This document shows positions 19,663 to 27,551 of a DNA stretch of 29,595 bases, piece by piece. The notes under the pieces were generated by a model. It was not told the origin of the DNA, did no database searches, and saw only the letters and a list, made by a program, of their open reading frames with translations. Position 1 is the stretch's first letter, and the number at the start of each line of letters is the position of its first letter. Origin of the DNA: Candidatus Saccharimonadota bacterium (lineage in GTDB: Bacteria; Patescibacteriota; Saccharimonadia; Saccharimonadales; Saccharimonadaceae); contig CAJPLU010000008.1 of the NCBI GenBank assembly GCA_905371595.1, forward strand, positions 1-29,595, read 5' to 3'. Position numbers and translations under genes: made by a program.

Positions 19663-22185
19663 ATGCAGATACAAAAGCAACCGCCGCGTTTATCGCGCTA
19701 CGCTAACATAGGTCGTAAGAAATCTCCAGTTCGTAGGGTTCATCGCCAGCCGACGGGTAAGTTTGGTAAACTAGTCGCTTGGTGGCAAGGATTGTCGCGC
19801 AAGCAGAAGGTTGCCGTTGTTGGCGGTCCTATTCTAGCGATCATGATTATCATACCGGTGGTAACATACATCATGCTGGCTAATGATATCCGCGACGTTG
19901 AACGTTTGATGAACCGTAATAATACCGGAATCGTTCTAAAAGACAGAAATGGTAAGACTTTTTATAGTATTGGTCGGGCCGAGAAGCGCAATATCGTGAA
20001 ACTCGACCAGATATCTGATCATATGAAGAATGCTTTGTTGGCGAGCGAGGACAAGGATTTTTATAAACATGGCGGATTTAATCTTTTTAGTATCGCTAGG
20101 GCGGCAGTGACGCGGCATGGCGGCGGCTCGACTATCACTCAGCAATTGGTTAAGAATACCTTGCTAAGCGACGAGCATAGTTTGATGCGTAAATATCAAG
20201 AGTTCTTCATGTCGATTGCTGTCGAGCAAAACTATTCTAAAGACGAGATTCTCGACATGTATCTCAATTCGGTCTATTTTGGTGAAAACGCTTTTGGTAT
20301 AGAGGATGCGGCTAAGACTTATTTCAATAAAACACCGAAAGAACTAACTCTGGCAGAAAGCGCTATGCTGGTTGGCGTATTGCCGGCACCGAGCAGCTAC
20401 TCGCCGATTAGCGGCAGTGCTGAATATGCTGAAGAACGGCAAAAAACAGTACTCAGTCGAATGGTAAAAGAAGGCTACGTCACCGAAGCGCAAAAAACAG
20501 AGGCCTTAGCCCAGCAATTGGCCTATGCACCGCCGTCAACGCAGAATGATAGCGTGGCGCCGCATTTTGCTGAAATGGTGGTGGCTGAGCTCAGCGATAA
20601 ATATAGCTCTAAAAAAGGCGGCTACGAAAAAGATGGTTACGAAAAAGTTATGCGTTCTGGTTATCAAGTCACAACGACGCTAGATATTGATATGCAGAAT
20701 ACCCTCAAAGACAACATCAGTAAGCAAATGAGGCATATTAACCGAATGGGCGGCTCTAATGCCAGCGGAGTTGTCGTTGATCCAATGACTGGTGAAGTTC
20801 GAGCTTTGGTTGGCAGTGCCGATTATAATAATGAAAAATGGGGCAAGGTTAACATGGTAACGACTAGGCGCCAGCCAGGTTCTAGCTTCAAACCGATTTA
20901 TTACGCAGCAGCATTGGCAGACGGCGTAATTACGCCAGCGACTATTTTGCAAGATAAAGTTAAGGATTTCGGCGGCGGCTATGTGCCGCGCGATGCTGAT
21001 AAAAATGAAGCTAGCCGCGGCGGTAGTGCTACGGTGCGCCAAGCGCTTAACTGGTCGCTTAATATCCCGAGCGTTGAGGTTATGCAAAAATACGGCATTT
21101 CTCGTTCAGTAACAGCTGCTAACAGTATGGGCATTTCCTCTATTAAGAAGGGCGATCACGGCTTATCGTTGGCGCTTGGTTCAGCCGAGGCATCTTTGCA
21201 GGATATGGTGCATGCTTATACTGCTTTCGCTAATGGCGGCAAGCAATATGATATTACTAAAATTACTCAGATTGACGATAAATACGCTAAAACAATCTAC
21301 AAACACGAGGGCAAGTCTAAGCAAGTTATTAGCGCTCAGGGGGCTTACCTAATCTCAGATATTCTTAGCGACAGAACAACTCGCGCACGCATCTTTGGCT
21401 CGTCAATTACGGTTAACGGTAATCATACTGTTGCTGTTAAAACTGGTACCACCAACGACAACCGCGATGCTTGGACAATTGGCTATAATCCGCAATACGT
21501 TGTTGGTGTTTGGGTTGGCAATAATGATAACTCTGCTATGATTAGCGGTGGTAGCGACATGGCTGGGCCGATTTGGAAGAGTACGATGACGTCGCTATTG
21601 TCAGGCAAGCCAGATGTTAAATTCACTCTGCCGAGCGGTATCGTTCAGCGCGCTGTCTGTAAGGACAAGGGCGGCTTGGCGGCGAAAGCCGGTGCTAATA
21701 CTTATAATGAATACTTTATGAGCGGCGCTCTGCCGACTGAATCGTGTAATTCCGAGCCAACTAAAGTATCTGTTTGTAACCTCTCTACTGGCAAGGTCGA
21801 AACTATCGACGAGGATAAGCTTGATTCGACGAAATATTCAAAAGATACTGCTAATTGTAAGGCGCCGACGATTACCGTTTGTAACCTCTCTACCGGCAAG
21901 GTCGAAACTATCGACGAAGCTAGCTTTAACTCGACAAAATACTCGAAAGACACTGCTAACTGTAAAAGCACAAATGCTAAAGTTGCAGCTTGTGATCTCA
22001 AGACAGGCTCAGTGGTTATGGTCGATAAAAGTAAAATCGACGGCGTGAACTACAGTAAAGATACTAGCAATTGTGCGGCTGCTGGCGGAAACGATAATAG
22101 TGGCGGCGGCTCGGGCGATTCTGGCGGTAGCAATAATGGCGGCAATAATAGTAATAATCCTGGCGGTAACGCTACGTCGCCATAG
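19663..22185 (+). CDS. class A penicillin-binding protein with C-terminal Cys-paired repeats
   Basis: The 840-residue protein has a basic cytoplasmic N terminus, a membrane helix at about 50-72, and a GT51 glycosyltransferase domain (about 95-265). That domain has ASEDKDFYKHGG, holding the catalytic Glu, and GGSTITQQLVKNTLL. A transpeptidase domain follows with RQPGSSFKP (SxxK near 407), WSLN (SxN near 464) and KTGTT near 592. It therefore polymerises and crosslinks peptidoglycan. After about residue 660 come an AVCKDKGG...ESC segment, three repeats of about 35 residues of the form VCNLSTGKVETIDE...YSKDTANC, and a Gly/Asn/Ser tail. The tail holds eight cysteines in four apparent pairs. The gene is followed six bases later by ruvA. 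Confidence 0.95.
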   Translation: MQIQKQPPRLSRYANIGRKKSPVRRVHRQPTGKFGKLVAWWQGLSRKQKVAVVGGPILAIMIIIPVVTYIMLANDIRDVERLMNRNNTGIVLKDRNGKTFYSIGRAEKRNIVKLDQISDHMKNALLASEDKDFYKHGGFNLFSIARAAVTRHGGGSTITQQLVKNTLLSDEHSLMRKYQEFFMSIAVEQNYSKDEILDMYLNSVYFGENAFGIEDAAKTYFNKTPKELTLAESAMLVGVLPAPSSYSPISGSAEYAEERQKTVLSRMVKEGYVTEAQKTEALAQQLAYAPPSTQNDSVAPHFAEMVVAELSDKYSSKKGGYEKDGYEKVMRSGYQVTTTLDIDMQNTLKDNISKQMRHINRMGGSNASGVVVDPMTGEVRALVGSADYNNEKWGKVNMVTTRRQPGSSFKPIYYAAALADGVITPATILQDKVKDFGGGYVPRDADKNEASRGGSATVRQALNWSLNIPSVEVMQKYGISRSVTAANSMGISSIKKGDHGLSLALGSAEASLQDMVHAYTAFANGGKQYDITKITQIDDKYAKTIYKHEGKSKQVISAQGAYLISDILSDRTTRARIFGSSITVNGNHTVAVKTGTTNDNRDAWTIGYNPQYVVGVWVGNNDNSAMISGGSDMAGPIWKSTMTSLLSGKPDVKFTLPSGIVQRAVCKDKGGLAAKAGANTYNEYFMSGALPTESCNSEPTKVSVCNLSTGKVETIDEDKLDSTKYSKDTANCKAPTITVCNLSTGKVETIDEASFNSTKYSKDTANCKSTNAKVAACDLKTGSVVMVDKSKIDGVNYSKDTSNCAAAGGNDNSGGGSGDSGGSNNGGNNSNNPGGNATSP
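21766..22077 (+). repeat. three tandem repeats in the PBP C-terminal tail
   Basis: The first conserved cysteine codon of each unit lies at 21775, 21880 and 21991, so the periods are 105 and 111 bases. Units 1 and 2 are nearly identical in protein (CNLSTGKVETIDE...KYSKDTANC) and close in DNA, while unit 3 has diverged (CDLKTGSVVMVDK). This indicates a recent duplication of one unit. Confidence 0.9.
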
Positions 22186-22191
22186 CTGATT

Positions 22192-22770
22192 ATGATAGCT
22201 CATCTTTCTGGTGTGATCGCTGAAAAGTTTGGCGCGGGCAGCGTCGTGGTTGATGTTCACGGCGTCGGTTACGAAGTTAGCGTGTCGACTGGTGATTTTG
22301 AGGCGGTGGTGCTGAATCAAGACGTCAAGTTTTATACCTACCACCATGTGCGCGAGCAGGCGGAAGAACTATTCGGTTTTTCTAGTTTGGCTGCAAAAAA
22401 GCTGTTTGAAATGCTGATAACTGTTCAGGGTGTCGGTCCGAAGGCGGCGCTAGCGATTCTCAGCTTGGGCGACGCGGAACAGGTGCGCAACGCTATTGCC
22501 AACGCTGACAGTGCTTTTGTGCAAAAAGCTGCTGGTATTGGCAAAAAAACTGCCGAGCGGGTGGTGGTTGATCTGAGCGATAAGGTTGGCTTGCCAGCGC
22601 ATTACGGTCGAGCGGACACTCCGGTCCAAACTGAATTGAATACTTCTGACGAAGCTTTAGAAGCGCTGATGGCGCTGGGCTACACCTTAGCGGACGCTAC
22701 CAAAGCGCTGGAAAATGTTGACACTAATCTGCCGACGGCACAACGGGTGACGATGGCGTTGAAAAGCTGA
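22192..22770 (+). CDS. ruvA: Holliday junction DNA helicase subunit RuvA
   Basis: The 192-residue protein has all three RuvA domains. The OB fold begins MIAHLSGVIAEKF. Tandem helix-hairpin-helix motifs include LITVQGVGPKAALAILS and AAGIGKKTAERVVVDL. Domain III (about 145-192) ends LMALGYTLADATKALENVD...MALKS and binds RuvB. RuvA tetramers hold the junction and load RuvB. The start lies six bases after the PBP stop, so it is probably transcribed with that gene. A degenerate second copy of its 3' end sits at about 24623-24720, beyond the next gene. Confidence 0.96.
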   Translation: MIAHLSGVIAEKFGAGSVVVDVHGVGYEVSVSTGDFEAVVLNQDVKFYTYHHVREQAEELFGFSSLAAKKLFEMLITVQGVGPKAALAILSLGDAEQVRNAIANADSAFVQKAAGIGKKTAERVVVDLSDKVGLPAHYGRADTPVQTELNTSDEALEALMALGYTLADATKALENVDTNLPTAQRVTMALKS

Positions 22771-22809
22771 TAGACAATGAAGGTATTCGTAAACATTTTG
22801 CTTGTGCGA

Positions 22810-22815
22810 TATAAT
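22810..22815 (+). promoter_or_regulatory. -10 box of the DUF262 nuclease gene
   Basis: TATAAT lies nine bases before the ATG at 22825, in the 54-base gap after ruvA, with no Shine-Dalgarno sequence after it. Confidence 0.6.
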
Positions 22816-22824
22816 TAGATAGTC

Positions 22825-24624
22825 ATGGAAGATATAAAATTCTCTCTTAATCAAACGCCAATTAGTACTATTCTGGCCTGGGTAGAAAGCGGTGCAATTG
22901 CTATTCCGGAGATCCAGCGGCCGTTTGTATGGATGAGTTGGCAGGTACGCGATTTGATGGATTCGTTATATCAAGGCTATCCAGTCGGCTATATCATTAC
23001 TTGGCAAAATCCAGACGTAAAACTCAAAGACGGCTCAACTTCGCAGGGCAAGCGAATTTTGATTGACGGCCAGCAGCGAATTACGGCATTGAGAGCGGCA
23101 ATCAGCGGTTTGAATGTTGTTGATAAGAAATACAAGAAGCGCCGGATTGCTATATCGTTTAATCCTCTAACCGAGGAGTTTCGCACACGTACTAGCTCGA
23201 CTGAACGAGGCAAGGAATGGATTAGTGATATTGCCGAGGTGATGGTCAACGGTTATGATACGCTGACGTTTGTCGACGAATATGTTGCCAGAAACCCAGG
23301 AACAACCCGCCAGAAAGTCAATGCGCGACTTAATCGACTTATTCAAATTAAAAATAAGCAGATTGGCGAGATTCAACTTAGTCCGTCGCTTGATATAAAT
23401 ATAGTCAATGAAATATTTGTGCGCATTAATGCCAGTGGCGTCAATCTCAGCAATGCCGATTTTGCCATGAGCAAGATTGCTGTGTACGAAAAGGACCCGG
23501 GCGATGAAATGGGTATGAGGTTGCGCAAATTTATTGATTATTTTGCGCATCTATCGGCTGCTCCGGATCAATTCAAAGACATAGCGCAGAATGATACTGA
23601 ATTCGCTAAAACAGATTATTTTGCAAAGATTGCTTGGCTCAAAAATGAGACAGACGATTTGTATGATCCAACATACAATGACATTATCCGAGTTGTTGGA
23701 TTGACACAGTTTGCTCGAGGCAAACTTGGCGATGTGGTGTCGCTACTTTCGGGGCGTAATTTTGAAACGCGGCAAGACGAAAAAGAGATTGCCGATCTGT
23801 CATTCCAAAAACTAGAAAAAGGCTTGTACCAATTTACTAATGAAAACAAATTCAAACAATTTGTGCAGAATATTTTGCGCGGCAGCGGCTATGATGAACC
23901 AAATATGCTGATTGCGCGCAACGCGGTTAATTATGCGTACGCGATGTATTTGCGGCTGTTAGACATCGGCGAAAACCATGCTGACGCCAATTCGCTGGTG
24001 CGGCGGTTGTTAGCCATTTCACTGATGACGGGCCGGCATTCTAGCGGTTTTGAAACGCAATTTGAACAAGATATCAAACGAATCCAATCTGCTGGTGATA
24101 TGGCAAAATTTATTGCAACGCTTGAAGAGCAAGAATTATCAGATGTTTTTTGGAATTCAACTCTGGTGGACGAATTCGATAAGCCGACGACCAATAATCC
24201 GTTTTGGCACATGTTTATCGCGGCACAGAATAAACTGTTGAAGCAGAGTTTTTTATCAAAGAACAACATTGCGCGCGATTTAGCAACCGACGATATCCAT
24301 CATATTTTTCCGAAGAATTATTTAGTTAAACACGGGTATGATAAATCAAAATATAATCGGATTGCTAATTTTGTGCATCTTCGTAATGATATAAATATCT
24401 CAGTTAGCGATTTAGCGCCGCGCGAATATTTAGGCGATATACTATCCGGAGGGAATAATCACCATAGCGATATCGTTAACGAAGCCGAGATGATAAACAA
24501 CTTTGAAGACAACGCTATCCCAAAAATATTATTGCAAGCCGAGGTCGATGATTATGATGAATTCTTGCGGCAGCGGCAAGTGCTAATGGCAGAGATGGTA
24601 AGAGAGTACTACAAGACTTTGTGA
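22825..24624 (+). CDS. DUF262/DUF1524 (GmrSD-like) nuclease, probable defence protein
   Basis: The 599-residue protein has an N-terminal DUF262 domain, a ParB-like fold, with IPEIQRPFVW at 27-36 and DGQQRITAL at 81-89. A long helical middle follows. The C-terminal His-Me finger nuclease of the DUF1524 type lies around 490-540 (DDIHHIFPKNYL, RIANFVHLRNDIN). This is the architecture of the type IV restriction enzyme GmrSD and related phage-defence proteins, which use NTP and cut modified DNA. GmrSD specificity (glucosylated hydroxymethylcytosine) should not be assumed here. The gene has its own promoter and splits ruvA from ruvB. A ruvA-tail relic follows immediately, which suggests horizontal acquisition. 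Confidence 0.88.
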   Translation: MEDIKFSLNQTPISTILAWVESGAIAIPEIQRPFVWMSWQVRDLMDSLYQGYPVGYIITWQNPDVKLKDGSTSQGKRILIDGQQRITALRAAISGLNVVDKKYKKRRIAISFNPLTEEFRTRTSSTERGKEWISDIAEVMVNGYDTLTFVDEYVARNPGTTRQKVNARLNRLIQIKNKQIGEIQLSPSLDINIVNEIFVRINASGVNLSNADFAMSKIAVYEKDPGDEMGMRLRKFIDYFAHLSAAPDQFKDIAQNDTEFAKTDYFAKIAWLKNETDDLYDPTYNDIIRVVGLTQFARGKLGDVVSLLSGRNFETRQDEKEIADLSFQKLEKGLYQFTNENKFKQFVQNILRGSGYDEPNMLIARNAVNYAYAMYLRLLDIGENHADANSLVRRLLAISLMTGRHSSGFETQFEQDIKRIQSAGDMAKFIATLEEQELSDVFWNSTLVDEFDKPTTNNPFWHMFIAAQNKLLKQSFLSKNNIARDLATDDIHHIFPKNYLVKHGYDKSKYNRIANFVHLRNDINISVSDLAPREYLGDILSGGNNHHSDIVNEAEMINNFEDNAIPKILLQAEVDDYDEFLRQRQVLMAEMVREYYKTL

Positions 24625-24720
24625 CGGCACTGAGCTACGTCTTGGAGATTGTCAGAAAATAGAAGAGTGGATGCTAATCTACCGACAGCGCAGCGGGCAA
24701 CTGAGGCGCTGAAAACATAG
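24623..24720 (+). pseudogene. degenerate duplicate of the ruvA 3' end
   Basis: The last 54 bases read VDANLPTAQRATEALKT then stop, against VDTNLPTAQRVTMALKS then stop in ruvA (22717-22770): 13 of 17 residues and 36 of 51 bases match, and most differing codons are synonymous. Upstream, LSYVLEIVRK aligns with LGYTLADATK of ruvA, but a net deletion of about five bases and an in-frame TAG break the frame. Homology starts at the stop codon of the DUF262 gene. No start or ribosome site is present, so this is a remnant. Confidence 0.85.
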
Positions 24721-24722
24721 GC

Positions 24723-24752
24723 TATATAATTGTAATTATACAACCTAGGTTG
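24723..24752 (+). repeat. inverted repeats between the ruvA relic and the HD gene
   Basis: TATAATT-gt-AATTATA (24725-24740) is followed directly by the perfect 12-bp palindrome CAACCTAGGTTG (24741-24752). No T run follows, so it is not a typical terminator. It could be an operator for the HD gene or a recombination scar. Confidence 0.5.
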
Positions 24753-24770
24753 CAGCAGTACGTCTGTATA

Positions 24771-24799
24771 TTGACTAAATATAAAAAATAAGTTATAAT
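24771..24799 (+). promoter_or_regulatory. near-consensus promoter of the HD-domain gene
   Basis: TTGACT (24771-24776), a 17-base spacer and TATAAT (24794-24799) form one of the strongest promoters in the window. The GTG start at 24809 is nine bases past the -10, so the transcript is probably leaderless. Confidence 0.85.
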
Positions 24800-24808
24800 A
24801 AATAAGTT

Positions 24809-25711
24809 GTGAATATAGATACATCAGCTAAAACTCCCGGATGGTCTTCGTTGGAAAATTATGACGCTCCCGGCGGTTCGGTGATGACGTCTTCCGAAGT
24901 GTCCCATTCAAACAAATTGGAGCAGTATGTCTCACATAAGCATCTTGTAACATTATTTTATGACAAAGAACGAGCAGATTCTCTTGCTGCTTTTTCAGTT
25001 GATCTACTGGCCAAATACCCCGACTATCCATACCACCAGGCAGCTCATGGTGTGGATGTGATGCGTTCACTCCGGTTACTATTGACAGATATTATTCCAG
25101 CTGACAGTTTAAGTTTATATCAAAAGGACTTGCTGTTGGAGGCAGCTGCAGCACACGATGCTGGACTTGCGGTTGGTCCACCTCCATATGGATATCCCAC
25201 TAAAGAACATTATGCTGTCTCATTCCTTGGCGAGCAATATGAACCTAATTCAGCTGAGTATGAGTTCATGGAAAGGGCAATTCTCGGGACGATCATTGGT
25301 CCAAAAGAGAGGGTTTGTCGTGATAGTATTGAGGCTAAATTGTTGCATCATGCTGATCTTGGCTATATCTGGGGAGCGAACAATCAGGACTTTTTGAATT
25401 ACGCTACGAGATTTAGGGTCGAAGGATGTAGTAATATGTCATGGCAGGAGTTTCAGGAATTAGAGTCTCTGTTCTTGTCTAATTATCAGGATTATCTGGA
25501 AAATGACATGAGGGCATGTGGTGTTGCGGAGGAAGTGATTAAGTGGATGTTGAGTCGAGTTGAAGACAATAAAAAGTTCATTACTAGCGGGGAGTTGGAC
25601 GAACCTAGCCAAGAAGTGTTTAATAATTGGCCAACTGCTTGTGCTGATCGGTTGTCAATTCCTGGGAATGTTGGCAAAATTGCCCCTGTTGATAATAGTG
25701 TATCTTTCTGA
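24809..25711 (+). CDS. HD-domain phosphohydrolase resembling class I cyclic-nucleotide phosphodiesterases
   Basis: The frame starts at GTG 24809, nine bases after TATAAT, and gives 300 residues. A later ATG at 24884 cannot be excluded. The core has YHQAAHGVDVMRSLRLLL (H76, H80), EAAAAHDAGL (H116-D117) and LLHHADLG (H181, D183). This order and spacing match the class I phosphodiesterase signature (YHNxxHAxDV, then HD, then ADLS) better than generic HD hydrolases. The protein would thus hydrolyse a cyclic nucleotide or related phosphoester in the cytosol, but the substrate is not readable. No membrane helix or sensor domain is present. It lies between the ruvA relic and ruvB and has a strong promoter preceded by palindromes. 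It may belong to the same acquired segment as the DUF262 gene. Confidence 0.75.
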   Translation: MNIDTSAKTPGWSSLENYDAPGGSVMTSSEVSHSNKLEQYVSHKHLVTLFYDKERADSLAAFSVDLLAKYPDYPYHQAAHGVDVMRSLRLLLTDIIPADSLSLYQKDLLLEAAAAHDAGLAVGPPPYGYPTKEHYAVSFLGEQYEPNSAEYEFMERAILGTIIGPKERVCRDSIEAKLLHHADLGYIWGANNQDFLNYATRFRVEGCSNMSWQEFQELESLFLSNYQDYLENDMRACGVAEEVIKWMLSRVEDNKKFITSGELDEPSQEVFNNWPTACADRLSIPGNVGKIAPVDNSVSF

Positions 25712-25715
25712 ATGG

Positions 25716-25721
25716 TATAAT
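25716..25721 (+). promoter_or_regulatory. leaderless-type -10 box of ruvB
   Basis: TATAAT, with TGG directly before it (extended -10 form TGnTATAAT), lies six bases before the ATG at 25728. No ribosome site lies in the six bases between box and start. Confidence 0.7.
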
Positions 25722-25727
25722 TAGTTC

Positions 25728-26738
25728 ATGGCAATTGAACGAATAGTCGATACCAGTTCACATGACGACGACGCTGAGGAGCAACGGATTGAGGTAAGTC
25801 TGCGTCCGCAGAGTTTTGGCGAATACATTGGGCAGGAGCGATTGAAGAAGAATTTGAAATTGGCGATTGCCGCTGCCAAACAGCGCAGCGAGCCGCTGGA
25901 TCATGTGCTGCTGTACGGCCCGCCAGGACTAGGCAAGACGACCATGGCAACAGTGATCGCAAATGAGATGGGCACGAATTTACGCATCACCAGCGGCCCA
26001 GCCATTGAAAAGGCGGGTGATTTGGCGTCAATTTTGACCAATTTGGCGGACGGCGATATTTTGTTCATTGATGAAATTCATCGGCTTGGTCGGGCAGTAG
26101 AAGAGATTTTATATTCGGCCATGGAAGATTTCAAGCTGGATATCGTCATCGGCAAAGGCCCGGCAGCTCGGTCAATCCGGCTGGATCTGCCGCGGTTTAC
26201 GGTGATTGGCGCGACGACGCGGACGGGCAGCCTGGCAGCGCCGCTGCGCGATCGGTTCGGGCATATTTATCGCTTGGAATTTTACGAGCCAGAGGATATC
26301 GCTAAAATCGTGATGCGGAGTGCGGCCATCTTAGAATCGTCAATTCGGCATGAAGCAGCGAACCTGTTATCAACGCGGGCTCGCCTGACGCCGCGTATCG
26401 CCAATCGCCTGCTCAAGCGCGTGCGCGACTACGCTGACGTCAATGGTGATGGCATAATTGATGTGAAAACGACAACGAGTGCGCTAGAAATGTTGGAAGT
26501 AGACGAGCTGGGATTGGACCCAGCCGACCGCAATTTACTACAATCAATCCTGGAAAACTACGGCGATAACCCAGTCGGACTGACAACCATTGCTGCCCTG
26601 ACTGGCGACGAAGCAACGACGATTGAGGATTTTTACGAGCCGTACTTGCTGCAAATCGGCTTCATTGAGCGTACGCCGCGCGGCCGCCGGGTGACGATTA
26701 AGGCGAAGCGGCATCTCGGCAATACAGGGAATTTATAG
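25728..26738 (+). CDS. ruvB: Holliday junction branch-migration ATPase RuvB
   Basis: The 336-residue protein has the RuvB N-terminal block (IEVSLRPQSFGEYIGQ), Walker A GPPGLGKT at 64-71, Walker B LFIDEIHRLGRAVEE, sensor 1 IGATTRTGSLAAPLRDRFG, and the C-terminal winged helix (GDEATTIEDFYEPYLLQIGFIERTPRGR). It is a complete AAA+ motor that drives branch migration with RuvA. The gene is separated from ruvA by the DUF262 and HD genes and has its own promoter, so RuvA and RuvB are not co-transcribed from a single simple operon. Confidence 0.97.
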   Translation: MAIERIVDTSSHDDDAEEQRIEVSLRPQSFGEYIGQERLKKNLKLAIAAAKQRSEPLDHVLLYGPPGLGKTTMATVIANEMGTNLRITSGPAIEKAGDLASILTNLADGDILFIDEIHRLGRAVEEILYSAMEDFKLDIVIGKGPAARSIRLDLPRFTVIGATTRTGSLAAPLRDRFGHIYRLEFYEPEDIAKIVMRSAAILESSIRHEAANLLSTRARLTPRIANRLLKRVRDYADVNGDGIIDVKTTTSALEMLEVDELGLDPADRNLLQSILENYGDNPVGLTTIAALTGDEATTIEDFYEPYLLQIGFIERTPRGRRVTIKAKRHLGNTGNL

Positions 26739-26756
26739 TATACTACAAGTAGTATA
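26739..26756 (+). promoter_or_regulatory. palindromic operator-like site before the PH-domain gene
   Basis: TATACTACAAGTAGTATA is a perfect inverted repeat with 8-bp arms and a 2-base centre, starting on the base after the ruvB stop. Its right arm contains the likely -10 (TAGTAT or GTATAA), and GAGGAGG follows at 26760-26766 before the ATG at 26771. A dimeric regulator bound here would overlap the promoter. Confidence 0.5.
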
Positions 26757-26770
26757 AACGAGGAGGTATC

Positions 26771-27547
26771 ATGGACGATGACGATAGCCGCAGACCAGTC
26801 GCTTATGACGCTGAAGGACGTCCGTTATACACAGCTTCGCAGCAGCAAGAGCAGGCTACTGGTGCAGAATCGGCTGTGCAGCAGACCAACCCAGTATCAG
26901 TCACCGACTCTGGCAAGCAGGTCGTGCATGTGGCGCGCTCAACCGAGCCGATTCCGGTTCATATTTCCGAAGAGACCCGCCGCAAGCACGAGGAATCATG
27001 CCGCCTCTACCCGTGGCTTAATCTCAGCGAGCATGAGTATGTCATTCAAATGATTCCGCGACACAGCATTGGTATTTGGGGGCCGACATTTGCGATGATT
27101 CTTGCAATTATTTTGGTGTCAGTTTTCATGTTTTGCTACCCTGATATTGCTAAGCCGATTGGCTTGGCGCAATCAATGTATCCGCAGGTTATTTTGATTT
27201 GCTTGATGGTGATTATTTTATTCGGTATCGGTTTGTATATAGCGATTTGGGTATATATGCAAAATCGCTTTTTCTTGACCAACGAAAGTGTTATTCAAGA
27301 AATTCAAATAAGCTTGTTTTCAAAACGCGAACAAACAGTTAGCCTGATGAATATTGAGGACTCTAGCTACTCGCAAAAAGGTATTCTACAAACTTTATTT
27401 AATTACGGCTCGATTCGGTTAAGTACCGAGGGCGACGAAACAACCTATCGCTTTAGCTATGTTGCTGATCCAAAAAACCAAGTAGCCGTTCTTAATAATG
27501 CCGTTGAGGCATTCAAGAATGGCCGCCCAGTTACGAATGATGACTAG
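26771..27547 (+). CDS. two-helix membrane protein with bacterial PH domain (bPH2/YdbT-like)
   Basis: The 258-residue protein starts four bases after a strong GAGGAGG site. Residues 1-95 are a polar, probably unstructured cytoplasmic part rich in Gln and charged residues. Membrane helices lie at about 104-123 and 139-163. The C-terminal domain (165-250) is a bacterial PH domain of the DUF304 type: NRFFLTNESVIQEIQISLFSKREQTVSLMNIEDSSYSQKGILQTLFNYGSIRL. The family is common in envelope-associated membrane proteins, but its molecular role is poorly known. It converges on the pilin gene with only four bases between the stops. A palindrome upstream suggests specific regulation. Confidence 0.85.
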   Translation: MDDDDSRRPVAYDAEGRPLYTASQQQEQATGAESAVQQTNPVSVTDSGKQVVHVARSTEPIPVHISEETRRKHEESCRLYPWLNLSEHEYVIQMIPRHSIGIWGPTFAMILAIILVSVFMFCYPDIAKPIGLAQSMYPQVILICLMVIILFGIGLYIAIWVYMQNRFFLTNESVIQEIQISLFSKREQTVSLMNIEDSSYSQKGILQTLFNYGSIRLSTEGDETTYRFSYVADPKNQVAVLNNAVEAFKNGRPVTNDD

Positions 27548-27551
27548 CTGA

